64,000 nucleotides of DNA from Thauera aromatica K172 (GCF_003030465.1 NZ_CP028339.1:806001-870000); one strand, 5' to 3'. Shown: positions 27,731 through 37,570, counted from the first letter of the stretch. Notes: generated by a model not told the origin, from the sequence alone. Numbers and translations: made by a program.

Positions 27731-27976
27731 ATGAAAATCCGCTATCCGCTGCTGGCCGCGCTGGCCGTTCTGTCTTCATCGGCGGCGTTCGCCTTCCACT
27801 GCCCTGCCGACATGAAGAAGATCGACGAAGCGCTGTCGATGAAGCCGGCGCTCAGCGCCGAACAGCTCACCGAAGTGCAGAAGTTGCGCGCCGAGGGTGA
27901 AATGCTCCACCAGGCCGGCAAACACCAGGAGTCCGTCGATACGCTGGCCAAGGCGATGAAGATGCTCGGCATCTGA
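27731..27976 (+). CDS. Small secreted protein of unknown function
   Basis: An 81-residue protein with a clear Sec signal peptide ([20 protein letters not shown], predicted cleavage near AFA-FHC) and a mature part of about 60 residues made of two amphipathic helices. The C-terminal [20 protein letters not shown] resembles half a TPR unit. I know similar small periplasmic proteins in betaproteobacteria but no function for them. A CAGGAG ribosome binding site precedes ATG 27731. The single Cys of the mature protein lies just after the cleavage site, but there is no lipobox. Confidence 0.78.
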   Translation: MKIRYPLLAALAVLSSSAAFAFHCPADMKKIDEALSMKPALSAEQLTEVQKLRAEGEMLHQAGKHQESVDTLAKAMKMLGI

Positions 27977-28128
27977 GCGCAGAGCGCCTCCCGCCTGCGC
28001 CGCCGCTGGGCGATCGGCCAGCTTGCGCGGGGAGGGCGGGAGCGTTTGCCGGGCGCGGCGCAGCGATGCGCTCCCGGGCGGTGATCCGGCTTATCATTCA
28101 GCCCGCACCCAACCCGGACCCTTTCCCC

Positions 28129-28956
28129 ATGCATTTCATGAGCGCTCTTCGCGCCGCGTGGCAGCAGCGCGACAGCTTGCTGTGCGTCGGCCTCGACCCC
28201 GATCCGGCCCGCTTTCCCGCCCACCTGCAGGGGCGCCCGGACGCCGTCTTCGAGTTCTGCAAGGCCATCGTCGATGCCACCGCCGATCTGGTCTGCTGCT
28301 TCAAGCCGCAGATCGCCTATTTCGCCGCGCAGCGCGCCGAGGACCAACTCGAAGCCCTGATCGCCCACATCCACGTCCGCCATCCGGGCACTCCGGTGGT
28401 GCTCGACGCCAAGCGTGGCGACATCGGCAGCACCGCCGGGCAGTATGCGGTGGAGGCGTTCGAGCGCTACCGGGCGGACGCGATCACGGTCAATCCCTAC
28501 ATGGGGCGCGATTCGGTCGAGCCCTACCTGGCTTACGCCGACAAGGGGGTGATCCTGTTGTGCCGCACCTCCAACCCCGGCGGCTCCGACCTGCAGTTTC
28601 TCGAAGTCGGCAGGCCCGGCGGCGGGGTGGAAAAACTCTACGAGCGCGTCGCCCGCCTGGTCGCCGAGGACTGGAACGCGAGCGGCAACTGCGCTCTCGT
28701 CGTCGGCGCCACCTTCCCCGACGAGATCGCCCGCGTGCGCGCGCTCACCGGCGAGATGCCGCTGCTCGTGCCGGGCATCGGCGCCCAGGGCGGCGACATC
28801 GCCGCGACCGTGGCCGCCGGGCGCAGCGCCGACGGCACCGGGCTGATGATCAACTCCTCGCGTGCGATCCTGTACGCCGGAGCGGACGAGGACTTCGCTG
28901 CCGCCGCCCGTCGCGCCGCGCTCGACACCCGCGACGCGATCAACGCCTACCGCTGA
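28129..28956 (+). CDS. pyrF: Orotidine 5'-phosphate decarboxylase, type 2
   Basis: A 275-residue enzyme that makes UMP from orotidine monophosphate, the last step of de novo pyrimidine synthesis. The catalytic Lys-Asp array is visible in [14 protein letters not shown], and the N-terminus has [13 protein letters not shown]. The length and sequence fit the longer type-2 (PyrF2) group found in betaproteobacteria and actinobacteria rather than the E. coli type. I use ATG 28129; a second ATG nine bases later is equally possible. Confidence 0.93.
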   Translation: MHFMSALRAAWQQRDSLLCVGLDPDPARFPAHLQGRPDAVFEFCKAIVDATADLVCCFKPQIAYFAAQRAEDQLEALIAHIHVRHPGTPVVLDAKRGDIGSTAGQYAVEAFERYRADAITVNPYMGRDSVEPYLAYADKGVILLCRTSNPGGSDLQFLEVGRPGGGVEKLYERVARLVAEDWNASGNCALVVGATFPDEIARVRALTGEMPLLVPGIGAQGGDIAATVAAGRSADGTGLMINSSRAILYAGADEDFAAAARRAALDTRDAINAYR

Positions 28957-29035
28957 GCCCGCGCCGGCGCGCTGCGGGCCGCCGCGCCGCCGCCCGCGTC
29001 CTTTCTCACCTTTTCCGCCCCGCCCGAGACCCCGC

Positions 29036-30532
29036 ATGAAATACGACGATCTGCGCGACTTCCTCACCCAGCTCGAAGCCCGTGGCGAACTCAAGCGCAT
29101 CAGCGCGCCGGTCGACACCCACCTCGAGATGACCGAGATCGCCGACCGCGTGCTGCGCGCCGGCGGCCCGGCGCTGCTGTTCGAGCAGCCGCTGACGCAG
29201 GGCGTGGCCCAGGCCATTCCCGTGCTCGCCAACCTGTTCGGCACTCCGCAGCGGGTGGCGATGGGGATGGGCGAGGAGGTCGACGGCGCCACCGGCGACT
29301 GGCGCACGCCGCTGCGTGAAGTCGGCAAGCTGCTGTCCTTTCTCAAGGAGCCCGAGCCGCCGAAGGGGCTGAAGGACGCCTGGGAGAAGTGGCCGGTGTT
29401 GAAGCAGGTGCTCAACATGACGCCGTCGGTGCTGCGCTCCGCCCCCTGCCAGCAGGTGGTGTGGGAAGGCGACGAGGTCGATCTGGCGAGGCTGCCGATC
29501 CAGCACTGCTGGCCGGGCGATGCGGCGCCGCTGATCACCTGGGGGCTGGTGGTGACGCGCGGGCCGCACAAGAAGCGCCAGAACCTGGGTATCTACCGCC
29601 AGCAGGTGATCGGCCGCGAGCGGGTGATCATGCGCTGGCTGGCGCATCGCGGCGGCGCGCTCGACTTCCGCGAACACCAGCTCGCCCACCCGGGCGAGCC
29701 CTTCCCGGTGGCGGTGGTGCTCGGTTGCGACCCGGCGACCCTCCTCGGCGCGGTGACGCCGGTGCCGGACACGATCTCCGAGTACCAGTTCGCTGGCCTG
29801 CTGCGCGGGGCGAAGACCGAGCTGGTGCGCTGCCTCGGCTCCGAGCTGCAGGTGCCGGCCTCGAGCGAAATCGTCCTCGAAGGCGTGATCCACGCCGATG
29901 ACATCGCGCCCGAAGGCCCCTACGGCGACCATACCGGCTACTACAACGAGGTCTCGGAGTTCCCGGTGTTCACGATCGAGCGCATCACCATGCGGCGCGA
30001 CCCGATCTACCACAGCACGTATACCGGCAAGCCGCCCGACGAGCCGGCGATGCTCGGCCTGGCCTTGAACGAGGTCTTCGTGCCGCTGCTGCAGAAGCAG
30101 TTTCCCGAGATCGTCGACTTCTACCTGCCGCCCGAAGGCTGCTCCTACCGCCTCGCCGTGGTCAGCATCCGCAAGCAGTACCCGGGCCATGCCAAACGCG
30201 TGATGTTCGGGATCTGGAGCTTCCTGCGCCAGTTCATGTACACCAAGTTCATCATCGTGGTGGACGACGACGTGGACATCCGCGACTGGAAGGAAGTGAT
30301 CTGGGCGCTGACCACGCGCATCGACGCCACCCGCGATACCACGCTGGTCGACAACACCCCGATCGACTACCTCGACTTCGCCAGCCCGGTCGCCGGGCTG
30401 GGGAGCAAGATGGGGCTGGATGCGACCAACAAGTGGGCGGGCGAAACGAACCGCGAATGGGGGCGTCCGATCGTCATGGACGAGGCGGTGAAGCGCCGGG
30501 TCGACGCGCGCTGGGCCGAATTCGGCTTGTGA
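29036..30532 (+). CDS. ubiD: 4-hydroxy-3-polyprenylbenzoate decarboxylase
   Basis: A 498-residue UbiD-family decarboxylase that uses prenylated FMN to remove the carboxyl group of 3-polyprenyl-4-hydroxybenzoate in ubiquinone synthesis. The N-terminus [20 protein letters not shown] and the active-site region [15 protein letters not shown] (about residue 290), containing the conserved Glu, are typical. The length matches E. coli UbiD (497). The cofactor-making partner UbiX is not in the window, while ubiA lies about 4 kb upstream. UbiD homologues can act on other aromatics, but this sequence looks like the ubiquinone enzyme. Confidence 0.94.
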   Translation: MKYDDLRDFLTQLEARGELKRISAPVDTHLEMTEIADRVLRAGGPALLFEQPLTQGVAQAIPVLANLFGTPQRVAMGMGEEVDGATGDWRTPLREVGKLLSFLKEPEPPKGLKDAWEKWPVLKQVLNMTPSVLRSAPCQQVVWEGDEVDLARLPIQHCWPGDAAPLITWGLVVTRGPHKKRQNLGIYRQQVIGRERVIMRWLAHRGGALDFREHQLAHPGEPFPVAVVLGCDPATLLGAVTPVPDTISEYQFAGLLRGAKTELVRCLGSELQVPASSEIVLEGVIHADDIAPEGPYGDHTGYYNEVSEFPVFTIERITMRRDPIYHSTYTGKPPDEPAMLGLALNEVFVPLLQKQFPEIVDFYLPPEGCSYRLAVVSIRKQYPGHAKRVMFGIWSFLRQFMYTKFIIVVDDDVDIRDWKEVIWALTTRIDATRDTTLVDNTPIDYLDFASPVAGLGSKMGLDATNKWAGETNREWGRPIVMDEAVKRRVDARWAEFGL

Positions 30533-30659
30533 AGTGGGTGCGCGCGAAGGCCACCCCGGGGTATCGTTGTGGCGAATGCCCCCGAGCGGGCCACAGGGTC
30601 CGGCCGGCTGCCGGCCCGGCGGATTTTCCATTCCATCCCGAGCGGAGGCTCTTCTGCCC

Positions 30660-31079
30660 ATGAACTATCCCGAACCTTCCCCCTCGCCCCTGCAGGCCGG
30701 CCAGCCGAGCGAGAACATGGTCACCGTCGCCCATCTGGTCTATGCCCTGCATGCCTTCGCGGTGTTTTCCGGCGTTGTTGGTTCGGCGACCATCGTCGGC
30801 AGCTTCATCGCCAGCCTGCCGTCGATCGCGGCGGTGGCGCTGAACTACTGGAACCAGGCTGCGGTGCGCGGCACCTGGCTGGAGAGCCATTTCCGCTGGC
30901 AGATCCGTACGTTCTGGTTCGCCGTGCTGTGGGTCGCGCTGGCGGTGCTGATGGTGCTCACCGTGATCGGCTTTCCGTTCGCGCTGCTGGTCGTCGCCCT
31001 GCTCGGACTGTGGGTGCTGTACCGGGTGGTGCGCGGCTGGTGGGTGCTGGCCGGGCGGCGCACGCTGCCGATGGGCTGA
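30660..31079 (+). CDS. Small DUF4870-like membrane protein
   Basis: A 139-residue protein with three predicted membrane segments: one near residues 25-50 and two closely spaced between about 80 and 125. The stretch ESHFRWQIRTFWFAVLWVAL is typical of small DUF4870-type membrane proteins of proteobacteria. No catalytic residues are evident and the function is unknown. It starts 127 bases after ubiD and converges with dacB. Confidence 0.75.
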   Translation: MNYPEPSPSPLQAGQPSENMVTVAHLVYALHAFAVFSGVVGSATIVGSFIASLPSIAAVALNYWNQAAVRGTWLESHFRWQIRTFWFAVLWVALAVLMVLTVIGFPFALLVVALLGLWVLYRVVRGWWVLAGRRTLPMG

Positions 31080-31091
31080 GCGGCGGGCCGC

Positions 31092-32606
31092 CTACGGCGC
31101 CCCGTTGGCCCACAGCCATTCGAGCAGCGCGTCCTGGGCGGCGGCCGCGCTCGCGGCTGCGGGGTGGGCGACCATCATCACCACCGCGTGGCGGCGGCCG
31201 TGGCGGTCGAGCAGGTAGCCGGCCATCGTCCGGACGCCGTCGAGGGTGCCGGTCTTGAGGTGGGCGTGGCCGCGCGCCGGGCTGGCGGCCAGGCGTCCGC
31301 GGGCGGTGCCGTCCACGCCCGCGAGCGGCAGCGCGGCGAGGAATTCCGGCATCCACGGCCGCCGCCAGGCGGCGAGCAGGAGCTGGCCGAGACTGTCGGC
31401 GCGGATGCGCTCGATGCGCGACAGGCCGGAGCCGTTTTCGATCACCAGCCCGGTCGTGTCGATCCCGGCGGCGGCGGCCACGGCCGCCGCCGCGCGGGCA
31501 CCGTCGGCGACCATGTCCGGCGCCGGCGGGCGATCCCCGGGTGTCGCCGGGGGGAGGTCGGCGCCCGCCTCGGCGCCGCCGACCGCGCTGTGCGCGCCGA
31601 GGGTGGCGAGGAGCTGGCGGGCGATGACGTTGCTCGACCACTTGTTCATCTCGCGCACGACTTCGGCCAGCGCTGGGGAGTCGTCGCCGAGCAGTTCGCG
31701 GCTGGCGGCGGGCAGCACTCCGGCGCGCACCCTGCCGTCCACCCGGCCGCCCGCTTCGGCCCACAGCCCGGCCACCAGGGCGATGCCGAAGTCGGCCGGC
31801 GGCAGCGGCGCCGCGCTCCATGTGCGGGGCCCGCAGGCGGCTGGCAGGCTGCCGCTCAGCACCAGGCGGGGGCCGGCTTCGAGGCGGGCCTGGAGATCGC
31901 CGTACCACAGCCCGCAGGGCGCGTCCGAGGTCAGGATGCGGTTGTCGATGACGACGCCGGCGAGTGGTGGTTCGGCGGCGAGCGCCACCGGCTCGTTGGC
32001 GGCGCGACCCGGGAACAGGCCGAGGAGCAAGGTGTTGTACTGCAGCAGCAGACCGTGCGGGCCGCTGTTGTAGGGGCGCAGGCCGCGGCCGTCGAAGGCG
32101 TCGGGGTCGTGCGGCGGCAGGCGCAGCGCGGAGGCGTCGAGGACGATGTCGCCGGCGATGCGCTCGATGCCGAGCGCGCGCAGCCGGCGCAGCAGCTTCC
32201 ACAGGCGCTCCTGGCCGAGCATCGGGTCGGCGCCGCCGACCAGGTAGAGGTCGCCGTGCAACACGCCGTCGCGCAGCGTGCCGCTGGCGGCGATCCGGGT
32301 GCGCCAGGTGTGGGCCGGGCCGAGCCGTTCGAAGGCGGCGAAGGCGGTGACCAGCTTCATTACCGAGGCCGGGTTCATCGGCTCCCCGGCGTTGAGCGTG
32401 AGGACGGGCTGCTGCCCATCGACCGGCTGCGTCCAGACCGCGACCGCCGTGGCGGGGATGCCGGCGGCGCCGAGCGCGAGCGCTACCGGCGGCGGCAGGG
32501 CGCCGTCGGCGAGCGCCCGGTGCTGGAGGCCGGGCGCCAGACCCAGAACCAGAACCAGCGCGGCGAGCAGACGCCGCAAGGGCGTCGGCGACAAGTAGAA
32601 CGGCAT
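31092..32606 (-). CDS. dacB: D-alanyl-D-alanine carboxypeptidase/endopeptidase (PBP4 type)
   Basis: A 504-residue class C penicillin-binding protein that trims or cuts peptidoglycan cross-links in the periplasm. An N-terminal signal peptide is seen (RRLLAALVLVLGLAPG). The three penicillin-binding motifs are present: SVMK in NPASVMKLVTAFAAF, SSN in MNKWSSNVIARQLL, and KTG in HLKTGTLDGVRTMAGYL. I chose ATG 32606, which has an AGGAAA ribosome binding site and puts the signal sequence at the start; the open frame extends further upstream without support. Confidence 0.92.
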   Translation of the reverse strand: MPFYLSPTPLRRLLAALVLVLGLAPGLQHRALADGALPPPVALALGAAGIPATAVAVWTQPVDGQQPVLTLNAGEPMNPASVMKLVTAFAAFERLGPAHTWRTRIAASGTLRDGVLHGDLYLVGGADPMLGQERLWKLLRRLRALGIERIAGDIVLDASALRLPPHDPDAFDGRGLRPYNSGPHGLLLQYNTLLLGLFPGRAANEPVALAAEPPLAGVVIDNRILTSDAPCGLWYGDLQARLEAGPRLVLSGSLPAACGPRTWSAAPLPPADFGIALVAGLWAEAGGRVDGRVRAGVLPAASRELLGDDSPALAEVVREMNKWSSNVIARQLLATLGAHSAVGGAEAGADLPPATPGDRPPAPDMVADGARAAAAVAAAAGIDTTGLVIENGSGLSRIERIRADSLGQLLLAAWRRPWMPEFLAALPLAGVDGTARGRLAASPARGHAHLKTGTLDGVRTMAGYLLDRHGRRHAVVMMVAHPAAASAAAAQDALLEWLWANGAP

Positions 32607-32745
32607 ATGCAGATTTCCTGAACAGGAGGCGCCCCAGGGAGAGTAGAATCGCTGCCTTCGGCGCTCCGGTGAGGGCGCCATTCTAGCTGCAGCAGCGATC
32701 CACGATGCCGGCCCCGGAGGCGCGGCCAGAGGACGGAAGGAAAGC

Positions 32746-33102
32746 ATGAGCGGATTCGGGCACTACGATCAAACGGCACAGGCGCTCGAACGGGAAATCC
32801 GCCGCCGCGGGGTCGCGATCGGACTCGACTGGAGCGACACCGCGCGCTTGCGCACGCTGGCACGTGAGGCGCTGAGCTGTACTGCGGAGTGCCGCATCGG
32901 CCTGCTGCGCCACCCGGACTATATGGAACGGCGCAAGGGCGAGCTGTTCGCGCTTTCCGAGCTGATGCTGGTCACCATGCGCCAGAGCGCGCAGATCGGG
33001 GTGCACACCCACGGCGGGCCGGCGTGGAAGGCGTTCGGGCGGGCGCTGTACGAGGAGGCGGAGAACCTGCCCGCGCGTGCCGCCGCACCCTCCCTGCCCT
33101 GA
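32746..33102 (+). CDS. Conserved hypothetical protein
   Basis: A 118-residue soluble protein, mostly helical, with a short histidine-containing stretch (GVHTHGGPAWKAFGRALYEE) near the C-terminus. I cannot assign it to a named family. A GGAAGGAAAGC ribosome binding site precedes the ATG and coding character is good. Its stop lies two bases from the stop of lysA on the other strand, and it is divergent from dacB. Confidence 0.72.
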   Translation: MSGFGHYDQTAQALEREIRRRGVAIGLDWSDTARLRTLAREALSCTAECRIGLLRHPDYMERRKGELFALSELMLVTMRQSAQIGVHTHGGPAWKAFGRALYEEAENLPARAAAPSLP

Positions 33103-33104
33103 GC

Positions 33105-34385
33105 TCAATCCAGCGCTTTCTCCCCCGCGTAAAGCTCGGCGACGGTCTCGCGCGCGCGCACCAGGTGCGCGTTGCTGCCGTCGACGATGACTTCTGCGGC
33201 GCGCGGGCGGGTGTTGTAGTTCGAGCTCATCGTCATGCCGTAGGCGCCGGCCGAAAGGAGGGCGAGGAGGTCGCCCTCGGCCACCGCGAGGCTGCGGTCG
33301 TGGGCGAGGAAGTCGCCGCTCTCGCAGATCGGGCCGACGATCTCGTAGCGCTGCGCCGCCGTCGCGCGCGGCGCCACCGCCACCACTTCGTGCCAGGCGT
33401 CGTACAGGGCGGGGCGGGCGAGATCGTTCATCGCCGCGTCGACGATGGCGAAGTTCTTCGTCTCGCCCGGCTTCAAATATTCGATGCGGGTCAGCAGCAG
33501 GCCGGCGTTGCCGACCAGCGAGCGCCCGGGCTCGAAGCACAGCTCCTGCGTGCAGCCGTCGAAGGCCTCCAGCAGCGGGGCGAGGTAGTCGGCGACGGCG
33601 GGCGGAGCCTCGTCGCGGTAGCGGATGCCGAGGCCGCCGCCGAGGTCGACGTGGTCGAGCGCGATGCCGTCGGCGGCGAGCCGCTCGACCAGCCCGCGCA
33701 CTTTGTGCGCGGCCTCGGCCATCGGTGCCGGGTCGAGCAGCTGCGAGCCGATATGGCAGGCGACGCCGGTGACGCGCAGGTTGGGCAGCGCCGCGGCGCG
33801 CCGGTAGAGGGCGTGGGCGTCGGCGAACGCGACGCCGAACTTGTTGCCCTTGAGACCGGTGGAAATGTAGGGGTGGGTCTTCGGGTCGACGTCGGGATTG
33901 ACCCGCAGCGCGACCGGGGCGCGGGTGCCGAGCTCGCCGGCCACCGCGTCCAGACGCTCGAGTTCGGCGGCGGACTCGACGTTGAAGCAGCGGATGCCGG
34001 CCTGCAGGGCCTGGCGCATTTCGGCGCGGGTCTTGCCGACGCCGGAGAACACCACCTTGCCGGCTTCGCCGCCGGCCGCCAGGACGCGCGCCAGCTCACC
34101 GCCCGAGACGATGTCGAAGCCGGCGCCGAGACGGGCGAACACCGACAGGATGCCGAGGTTGGAGTTGGCCTTCACGGCATAGCAGACGAGCGCGCGGCGC
34201 CCGGCGAGGGCCTCGCGCCAGCCGGCGAAAGCGGCTTCCAGTGCGGCTTTCGAATACACATAGGTGGGCGTGCCGAAGCGCGCGGCGAGGTCGGCGAGGG
34301 CGAGGCCTTCGAGCCACAGTGCGCCGTCGTGTGCGTGCAGGGTGGGCACGGGCCAGGCGGAAGGGAGCGGGGCGGGGGAATTCAT
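33105..34385 (-). CDS. lysA: Diaminopimelate decarboxylase
   Basis: A 426-residue PLP enzyme that converts meso-diaminopimelate to lysine, the last step of lysine synthesis. The PLP lysine is in YAVKANSNLGILSVF near residue 70, the phosphate-binding glycine region is GGGLGIRYRDEAPP, and the substrate Cys/Glu motif is PICESGDFLAHDR. The length is normal. Its ATG overlaps the stop of the upstream lptM-like lipoprotein gene by four bases, the arrangement common in proteobacteria. Confidence 0.95.
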   Translation of the reverse strand: MNSPAPLPSAWPVPTLHAHDGALWLEGLALADLAARFGTPTYVYSKAALEAAFAGWREALAGRRALVCYAVKANSNLGILSVFARLGAGFDIVSGGELARVLAAGGEAGKVVFSGVGKTRAEMRQALQAGIRCFNVESAAELERLDAVAGELGTRAPVALRVNPDVDPKTHPYISTGLKGNKFGVAFADAHALYRRAAALPNLRVTGVACHIGSQLLDPAPMAEAAHKVRGLVERLAADGIALDHVDLGGGLGIRYRDEAPPAVADYLAPLLEAFDGCTQELCFEPGRSLVGNAGLLLTRIEYLKPGETKNFAIVDAAMNDLARPALYDAWHEVVAVAPRATAAQRYEIVGPICESGDFLAHDRSLAVAEGDLLALLSAGAYGMTMSSNYNTRPRAAEVIVDGSNAHLVRARETVAELYAGEKALD

Positions 34386-34555
34386 TCGATCAGGGGCTCG
34401 GGAATCAGGTCCGGCGGGATGACGGGTTTGCTATGATCGGCGCCCGGTTCCGGCTGGCCGGTGGTGGCGGGCGCGGGGAGGTAGAGCGGCCCCTTGATGC
34501 CGCAGGCCGTCAGTAGCGCGCAGGCAAGCGCAATCGCAGGAAGGTGGACTCGCAT
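34382..34555 (-). CDS. lptM: LptM/YifL-like small lipoprotein
   Basis: A 57-residue lipoprotein. The signal peptide ends in the lipobox LLTACGIKGPLYLPAP, and the GIKGPLYLP stretch after the Cys is the LptM signature; LptM helps mature the LptD translocon of the outer membrane. I use ATG 34555; a TTG 15 bases upstream is also open. It overlaps lysA by four bases and is divergent from cyaY, a conserved arrangement. Confidence 0.82.
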   Translation of the reverse strand: MRVHLPAIALACALLTACGIKGPLYLPAPATTGQPEPGADHSKPVIPPDLIPEPLIE

Positions 34556-34600
34556 CGCCGTCGTTCGCAAAAAACCGGAATCCTAACAGAAGGAGTCAGC

Positions 34601-34927
34601 ATGGAAGAGTCTGCATTCAATGCCCTGGCCGAGGCCGAGCTCGCCCGCATCGAGCATGCGCTGGAAGACTGCGGCGTCGACATCGACATCGAGCCCAAAC
34701 CCGGCGGCGTGCTCGAGCTCGAATTCGCCAATGGCACGAAGATGATCCTCAACCGCCACACCGCGGCGCGCGAGATCTGGGTCGCGGCCAAGTCGGGGGG
34801 CTTTCACTTCCGCCCCGAAGGCGGGCGCTGGGTCAACACCCGGGACGGCGCCGAGCTGTGGGCGATGCTCGCGGCGCTGCTCGGGGCGCAGGCGGGAGAA
34901 GCAGTCGATCTGCAGCCGCCGGTCTGA
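34601..34927 (+). CDS. cyaY: Frataxin-like iron-sulfur cluster protein CyaY
   Basis: A 108-residue frataxin homologue that binds iron and modulates the IscS cysteine desulfurase. The acidic first helix (EESAFNALAEAELARIEHAL) and the strand region ANGTKMILNRHTAAREIWVA with the GFHFR motif are typical. The length equals the E. coli protein (106). An AGAAGGAG ribosome binding site precedes ATG 34601. It is divergent from lptM-lysA and converges with the PBP1A gene. Confidence 0.93.
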   Translation: MEESAFNALAEAELARIEHALEDCGVDIDIEPKPGGVLELEFANGTKMILNRHTAAREIWVAAKSGGFHFRPEGGRWVNTRDGAELWAMLAALLGAQAGEAVDLQPPV

Positions 34928-34947
34928 ACCGGCGGCGCGGCCTGCGG

Positions 34948-37386
34948 TCAGCGCCGGATCGGCACCGGGGCGCGCTCTTCGACCGGCGCCGGAGCCTGTG
35001 CCGGGCGCGGCAGGGAGTGCGCAGCGGCCGCCGGGGGAAGCGCCGGAATCGCTTCCTCGGGCGCTTCCATCGGAGCGTGGATGACCTGCCTGGGCTTGTC
35101 GCCGGCGAACAGCTGCTCGAGCCAGCTCGGTGCCGGCGCCGGCTCGGGCGGGGTGTATTCGGCGTAGTGGTAGTCCTGCCCGCTGTGCAGGCCGTTGTCG
35201 ACCAGGACCAGGCCGTCGGGGCGGGGGCGCTGCACTTCGGGGACGCCTTCGAGGGCGCTGCCCATGTAGTCGATCCAGATCGGCAGCGCGGCGGCGCCGC
35301 CGGTCTCGCCGCGGCCGAGGTTGCGCGGCTGGCTGTGGCCGACCCAGGCGACGGCGACGAGCTCGGGGTGGTAGCCGCAGAACCAGGCATCGACGTAGTC
35401 GTTGGTGGTGCCGGTCTTGCCGGCGAGATCGCCGCGCTTGAGGCTGCGCGCCCGGGTCGCGGTGCCGTGCTGGACCGTGTCGCGCATCATCGAGTCCATC
35501 AGCCAGGCATTGCGGGCGTCGATCACCCGGGGCGCGCTGCGCCCGGCAACGGGCGGGTCGATGCGGGCGATCAGGCGGCCTTCGTTGTCGTAGATTTCCT
35601 TCACCACGTAAGGCTCGATGCGGTAGCCGCCGTTGGCGAACACCGCGTAGCCGGCGGCCATCTCCCACGGCGTCGCGGTGCCGGCGCCGAGGGCCATGGT
35701 CAGGTAGGGCGGATGGCGGGCGGCGTCGAAGCCGAAGCGGGTGATGTAGTCGCGCGCGTATTCGGGCGTGATCCGCTCCAGGAGGCGGATCGAGACCATG
35801 TTCTTGGAGCGCGTCAGGGCCTCGCGCAGCGTCATCGGGCCGGCATATTTGCCGTCGTAGTTCTTCGGCTCCCAGTCCTGGCTGCCGGTGACGCCGGCGG
35901 GGTAGTACAGCGGCTCGTCGGCAAGCACGTCGCCGGGGCCGAAATGGCGTTCGAGTGCGGCCGAGAAGATGAAGGGCTTGAAGCTCGAGCCCGGTTGGCG
36001 CAGCGCCTGGGTGACGTGGTTGAACTTGGTGCGGTCGAAATCGAAGCCGCCGACCAGGGCGCGCACCGCGCCGCTGTGCGGATCGAGCGACACCAGCGCG
36101 GCCTGCACTTCGGGCAGCTGGGTGAGTTCCCATTCGCCCTTGCCGGCGTCGCGCAGGCGCACGATCGCGCCGCGGCGGATACGCCGGCTCTGCGGCGCCT
36201 TGTCGGCCAGCATCGGCGCGGCGAAGCGCAGGCCCTTGCCCTCGATGCGGAATTCGCGCCCGCGGCGATAGACGGTGACCTCCTTCGGCGAGGCTTTCAG
36301 CACCAGGGCGGCGAGCAGGTCGCCGTGGTCGGAGGTGTCGCCGAGCAGTTCATCGAAGCGTTCGGCACTGGTTTCGTTCGCCGCCAGGTCGACGAAGGCT
36401 TCCGGGCCGCGGTAGCCGTGGCGGCGGTCGTAGTCGAGCACTCCCTTGCGCAGCGCCGCGTAGGCGGCTTCCTGGTCCTTGTGTGTGACCGTAGTGACGA
36501 TGCGGATGCCGAGCTCGTAGGCCTGCTCGCCGAACTGCTCGACGGCGATCTGGCGCGCCATCTCGGCAACGTGCTCGCCGCCGGCGACGAACAGGTCCTG
36601 CTGCCGGCGTACCGCGGCGCTGTCGCGCTGCCCCTGCTTCGGCGTGGCGAAGGTCAGCGCGTGCTCGTACTGGGACGGGTCGATCAGTCCGGTCTCGAGC
36701 ATGCGTCGCAGCACGTATTGCTGGCGCACCGCGGCGCGCGCCGGATTGACGACCGGGTTGAAGGCCGACGGCGCTTTCGGCAGGCCGGCGAGCATCGCCG
36801 CTTCGGGCAGGGTCAGCTCGTCCAGGCGCTTGCCGTAATAGGCGCGTGCGGCCACGGCGAAGCCGTAGGCGCGCTGGCCGAGGTAGATCTGGTTGATGTA
36901 GAGCTCGAGGATCTGGTCCTTGGACAGGTTCTGCTCGATCTTGAGGGCGAGCAGGATCTCGTACAGCTTGCGGTTGTAGGTCTTTTCGCGCGTCAGGAAG
37001 AAGTTGCGCGCGACCTGCATGGTGATCGTCGACGCCCCCTGGCTGCGGCCGCCGGAAGACAGGTTGGCGAGCGCGGCACGCACGAGCCCCATCAGGTCGA
37101 TGCCCGGGTGTTCGTAGAAGCGCTCGTCTTCGGCGGCGAGGATCGCATGCTTGAGCACCGAGGGCACTTCGGCGATGCGCACCACGTCGCGCCGCTCTTC
37201 GCCGAACTCGCCGAGCAGGTGGCCGTCGGCGGTATAGACGCGCAAGGGAATGCGCGGCCGATAGTCGGTCAGGGTGTCGAGGGCGGGCAGGTTCGGCCAG
37301 GCGAACAGCGCCATCGCCGTCAGCGTGGCAAGGCCGAGAATGATCAGCGCGAACAGCGCTCCGACCGGATACAGGACCCAGCGCAT
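34948..37386 (-). CDS. mrcA: Penicillin-binding protein 1A, bifunctional peptidoglycan synthase
   Basis: An 812-residue class A PBP. After an N-terminal membrane anchor (residues 5-30) the glycosyltransferase domain has AILAAEDERFYEHPGID with the catalytic Glu and GASTITMQVARNFFL. The transpeptidase domain has the SxxK motif in GSSFKPFIFSAAL, SKN in RSKNMVSIRLL and KTG in GKTGTTNDYVDAWF. The C-terminus is Pro-rich. I chose ATG 37386; a perfect -10 box 32 bases upstream makes the ATG at 37419 unlikely to be transcribed. The gene is divergent from pilM, the usual ponA-pilM arrangement. Confidence 0.94.
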   Translation of the reverse strand: MRWVLYPVGALFALIILGLATLTAMALFAWPNLPALDTLTDYRPRIPLRVYTADGHLLGEFGEERRDVVRIAEVPSVLKHAILAAEDERFYEHPGIDLMGLVRAALANLSSGGRSQGASTITMQVARNFFLTREKTYNRKLYEILLALKIEQNLSKDQILELYINQIYLGQRAYGFAVAARAYYGKRLDELTLPEAAMLAGLPKAPSAFNPVVNPARAAVRQQYVLRRMLETGLIDPSQYEHALTFATPKQGQRDSAAVRRQQDLFVAGGEHVAEMARQIAVEQFGEQAYELGIRIVTTVTHKDQEAAYAALRKGVLDYDRRHGYRGPEAFVDLAANETSAERFDELLGDTSDHGDLLAALVLKASPKEVTVYRRGREFRIEGKGLRFAAPMLADKAPQSRRIRRGAIVRLRDAGKGEWELTQLPEVQAALVSLDPHSGAVRALVGGFDFDRTKFNHVTQALRQPGSSFKPFIFSAALERHFGPGDVLADEPLYYPAGVTGSQDWEPKNYDGKYAGPMTLREALTRSKNMVSIRLLERITPEYARDYITRFGFDAARHPPYLTMALGAGTATPWEMAAGYAVFANGGYRIEPYVVKEIYDNEGRLIARIDPPVAGRSAPRVIDARNAWLMDSMMRDTVQHGTATRARSLKRGDLAGKTGTTNDYVDAWFCGYHPELVAVAWVGHSQPRNLGRGETGGAAALPIWIDYMGSALEGVPEVQRPRPDGLVLVDNGLHSGQDYHYAEYTPPEPAPAPSWLEQLFAGDKPRQVIHAPMEAPEEAIPALPPAAAAHSLPRPAQAPAPVEERAPVPIRR

Positions 37387-37417
37387 GGGCAATCCAGGGG
37401 GTGTGGAACGGGCGAGC

Positions 37418-37423
37418 ATTATA
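37418..37423 (-). promoter_or_regulatory. Predicted PBP1A promoter -10 element
   Basis: On the minus strand TATAAT is a perfect -10, with no good -35 at the normal spacing. Transcription would start near 37411, 25 bases upstream of the chosen ATG. The position supports 37386 as the true start. Confidence 0.5.
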
Positions 37424-37476
37424 GAGGATGCATCCGGGCGCAGCTGTGAGCGGACATTATCCGCGGCGGACTTCGC

Positions 37477-37506
37477 TTTACACCGCCCCCGGCTTGTTGC
37501 TAGCAT
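37477..37506 (+). promoter_or_regulatory. Predicted pilM operon promoter
   Basis: TTTACA (37477-37482) and TAGCAT (37501-37506) are spaced by 18 bases, and the -10 is preceded by TG plus one base, an extended -10. Transcription would start near 37513, about 50 bases upstream of pilM. Confidence 0.5.
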
Positions 37507-37537
37507 CCTTGGACCCGGTCAAGGTGTTGATCGTAAC

Positions 37538-37570
37538 ATGAAGAAATTAAAGGGTTTTCTTTGTGATTGA
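37538..37570 (+). other. Ten-codon upstream ORF overlapping the pilM start
   Basis: An ATG at 37538 opens a frame reading MKKLKGFLCD whose stop overlaps the GTG start of pilM by eight bases in another frame. An AAGGTG lies 11 bases before it. It could couple translation to pilM or be a chance ORF; nothing else supports it. Confidence 0.3.

Noticed and set aside
27607-27900. Continuation of the 27538 frame as a 120-aa protein
   Set aside because: It runs through the small secreted protein gene in another frame and loses any similarity after about 22 codons.
37387-37419. An upstream ATG (37419) as the start of PBP1A
   Set aside because: It overlaps the -10 box TATAAT and would not be in the transcript; ATG 37386 gives the usual short cytoplasmic tail.
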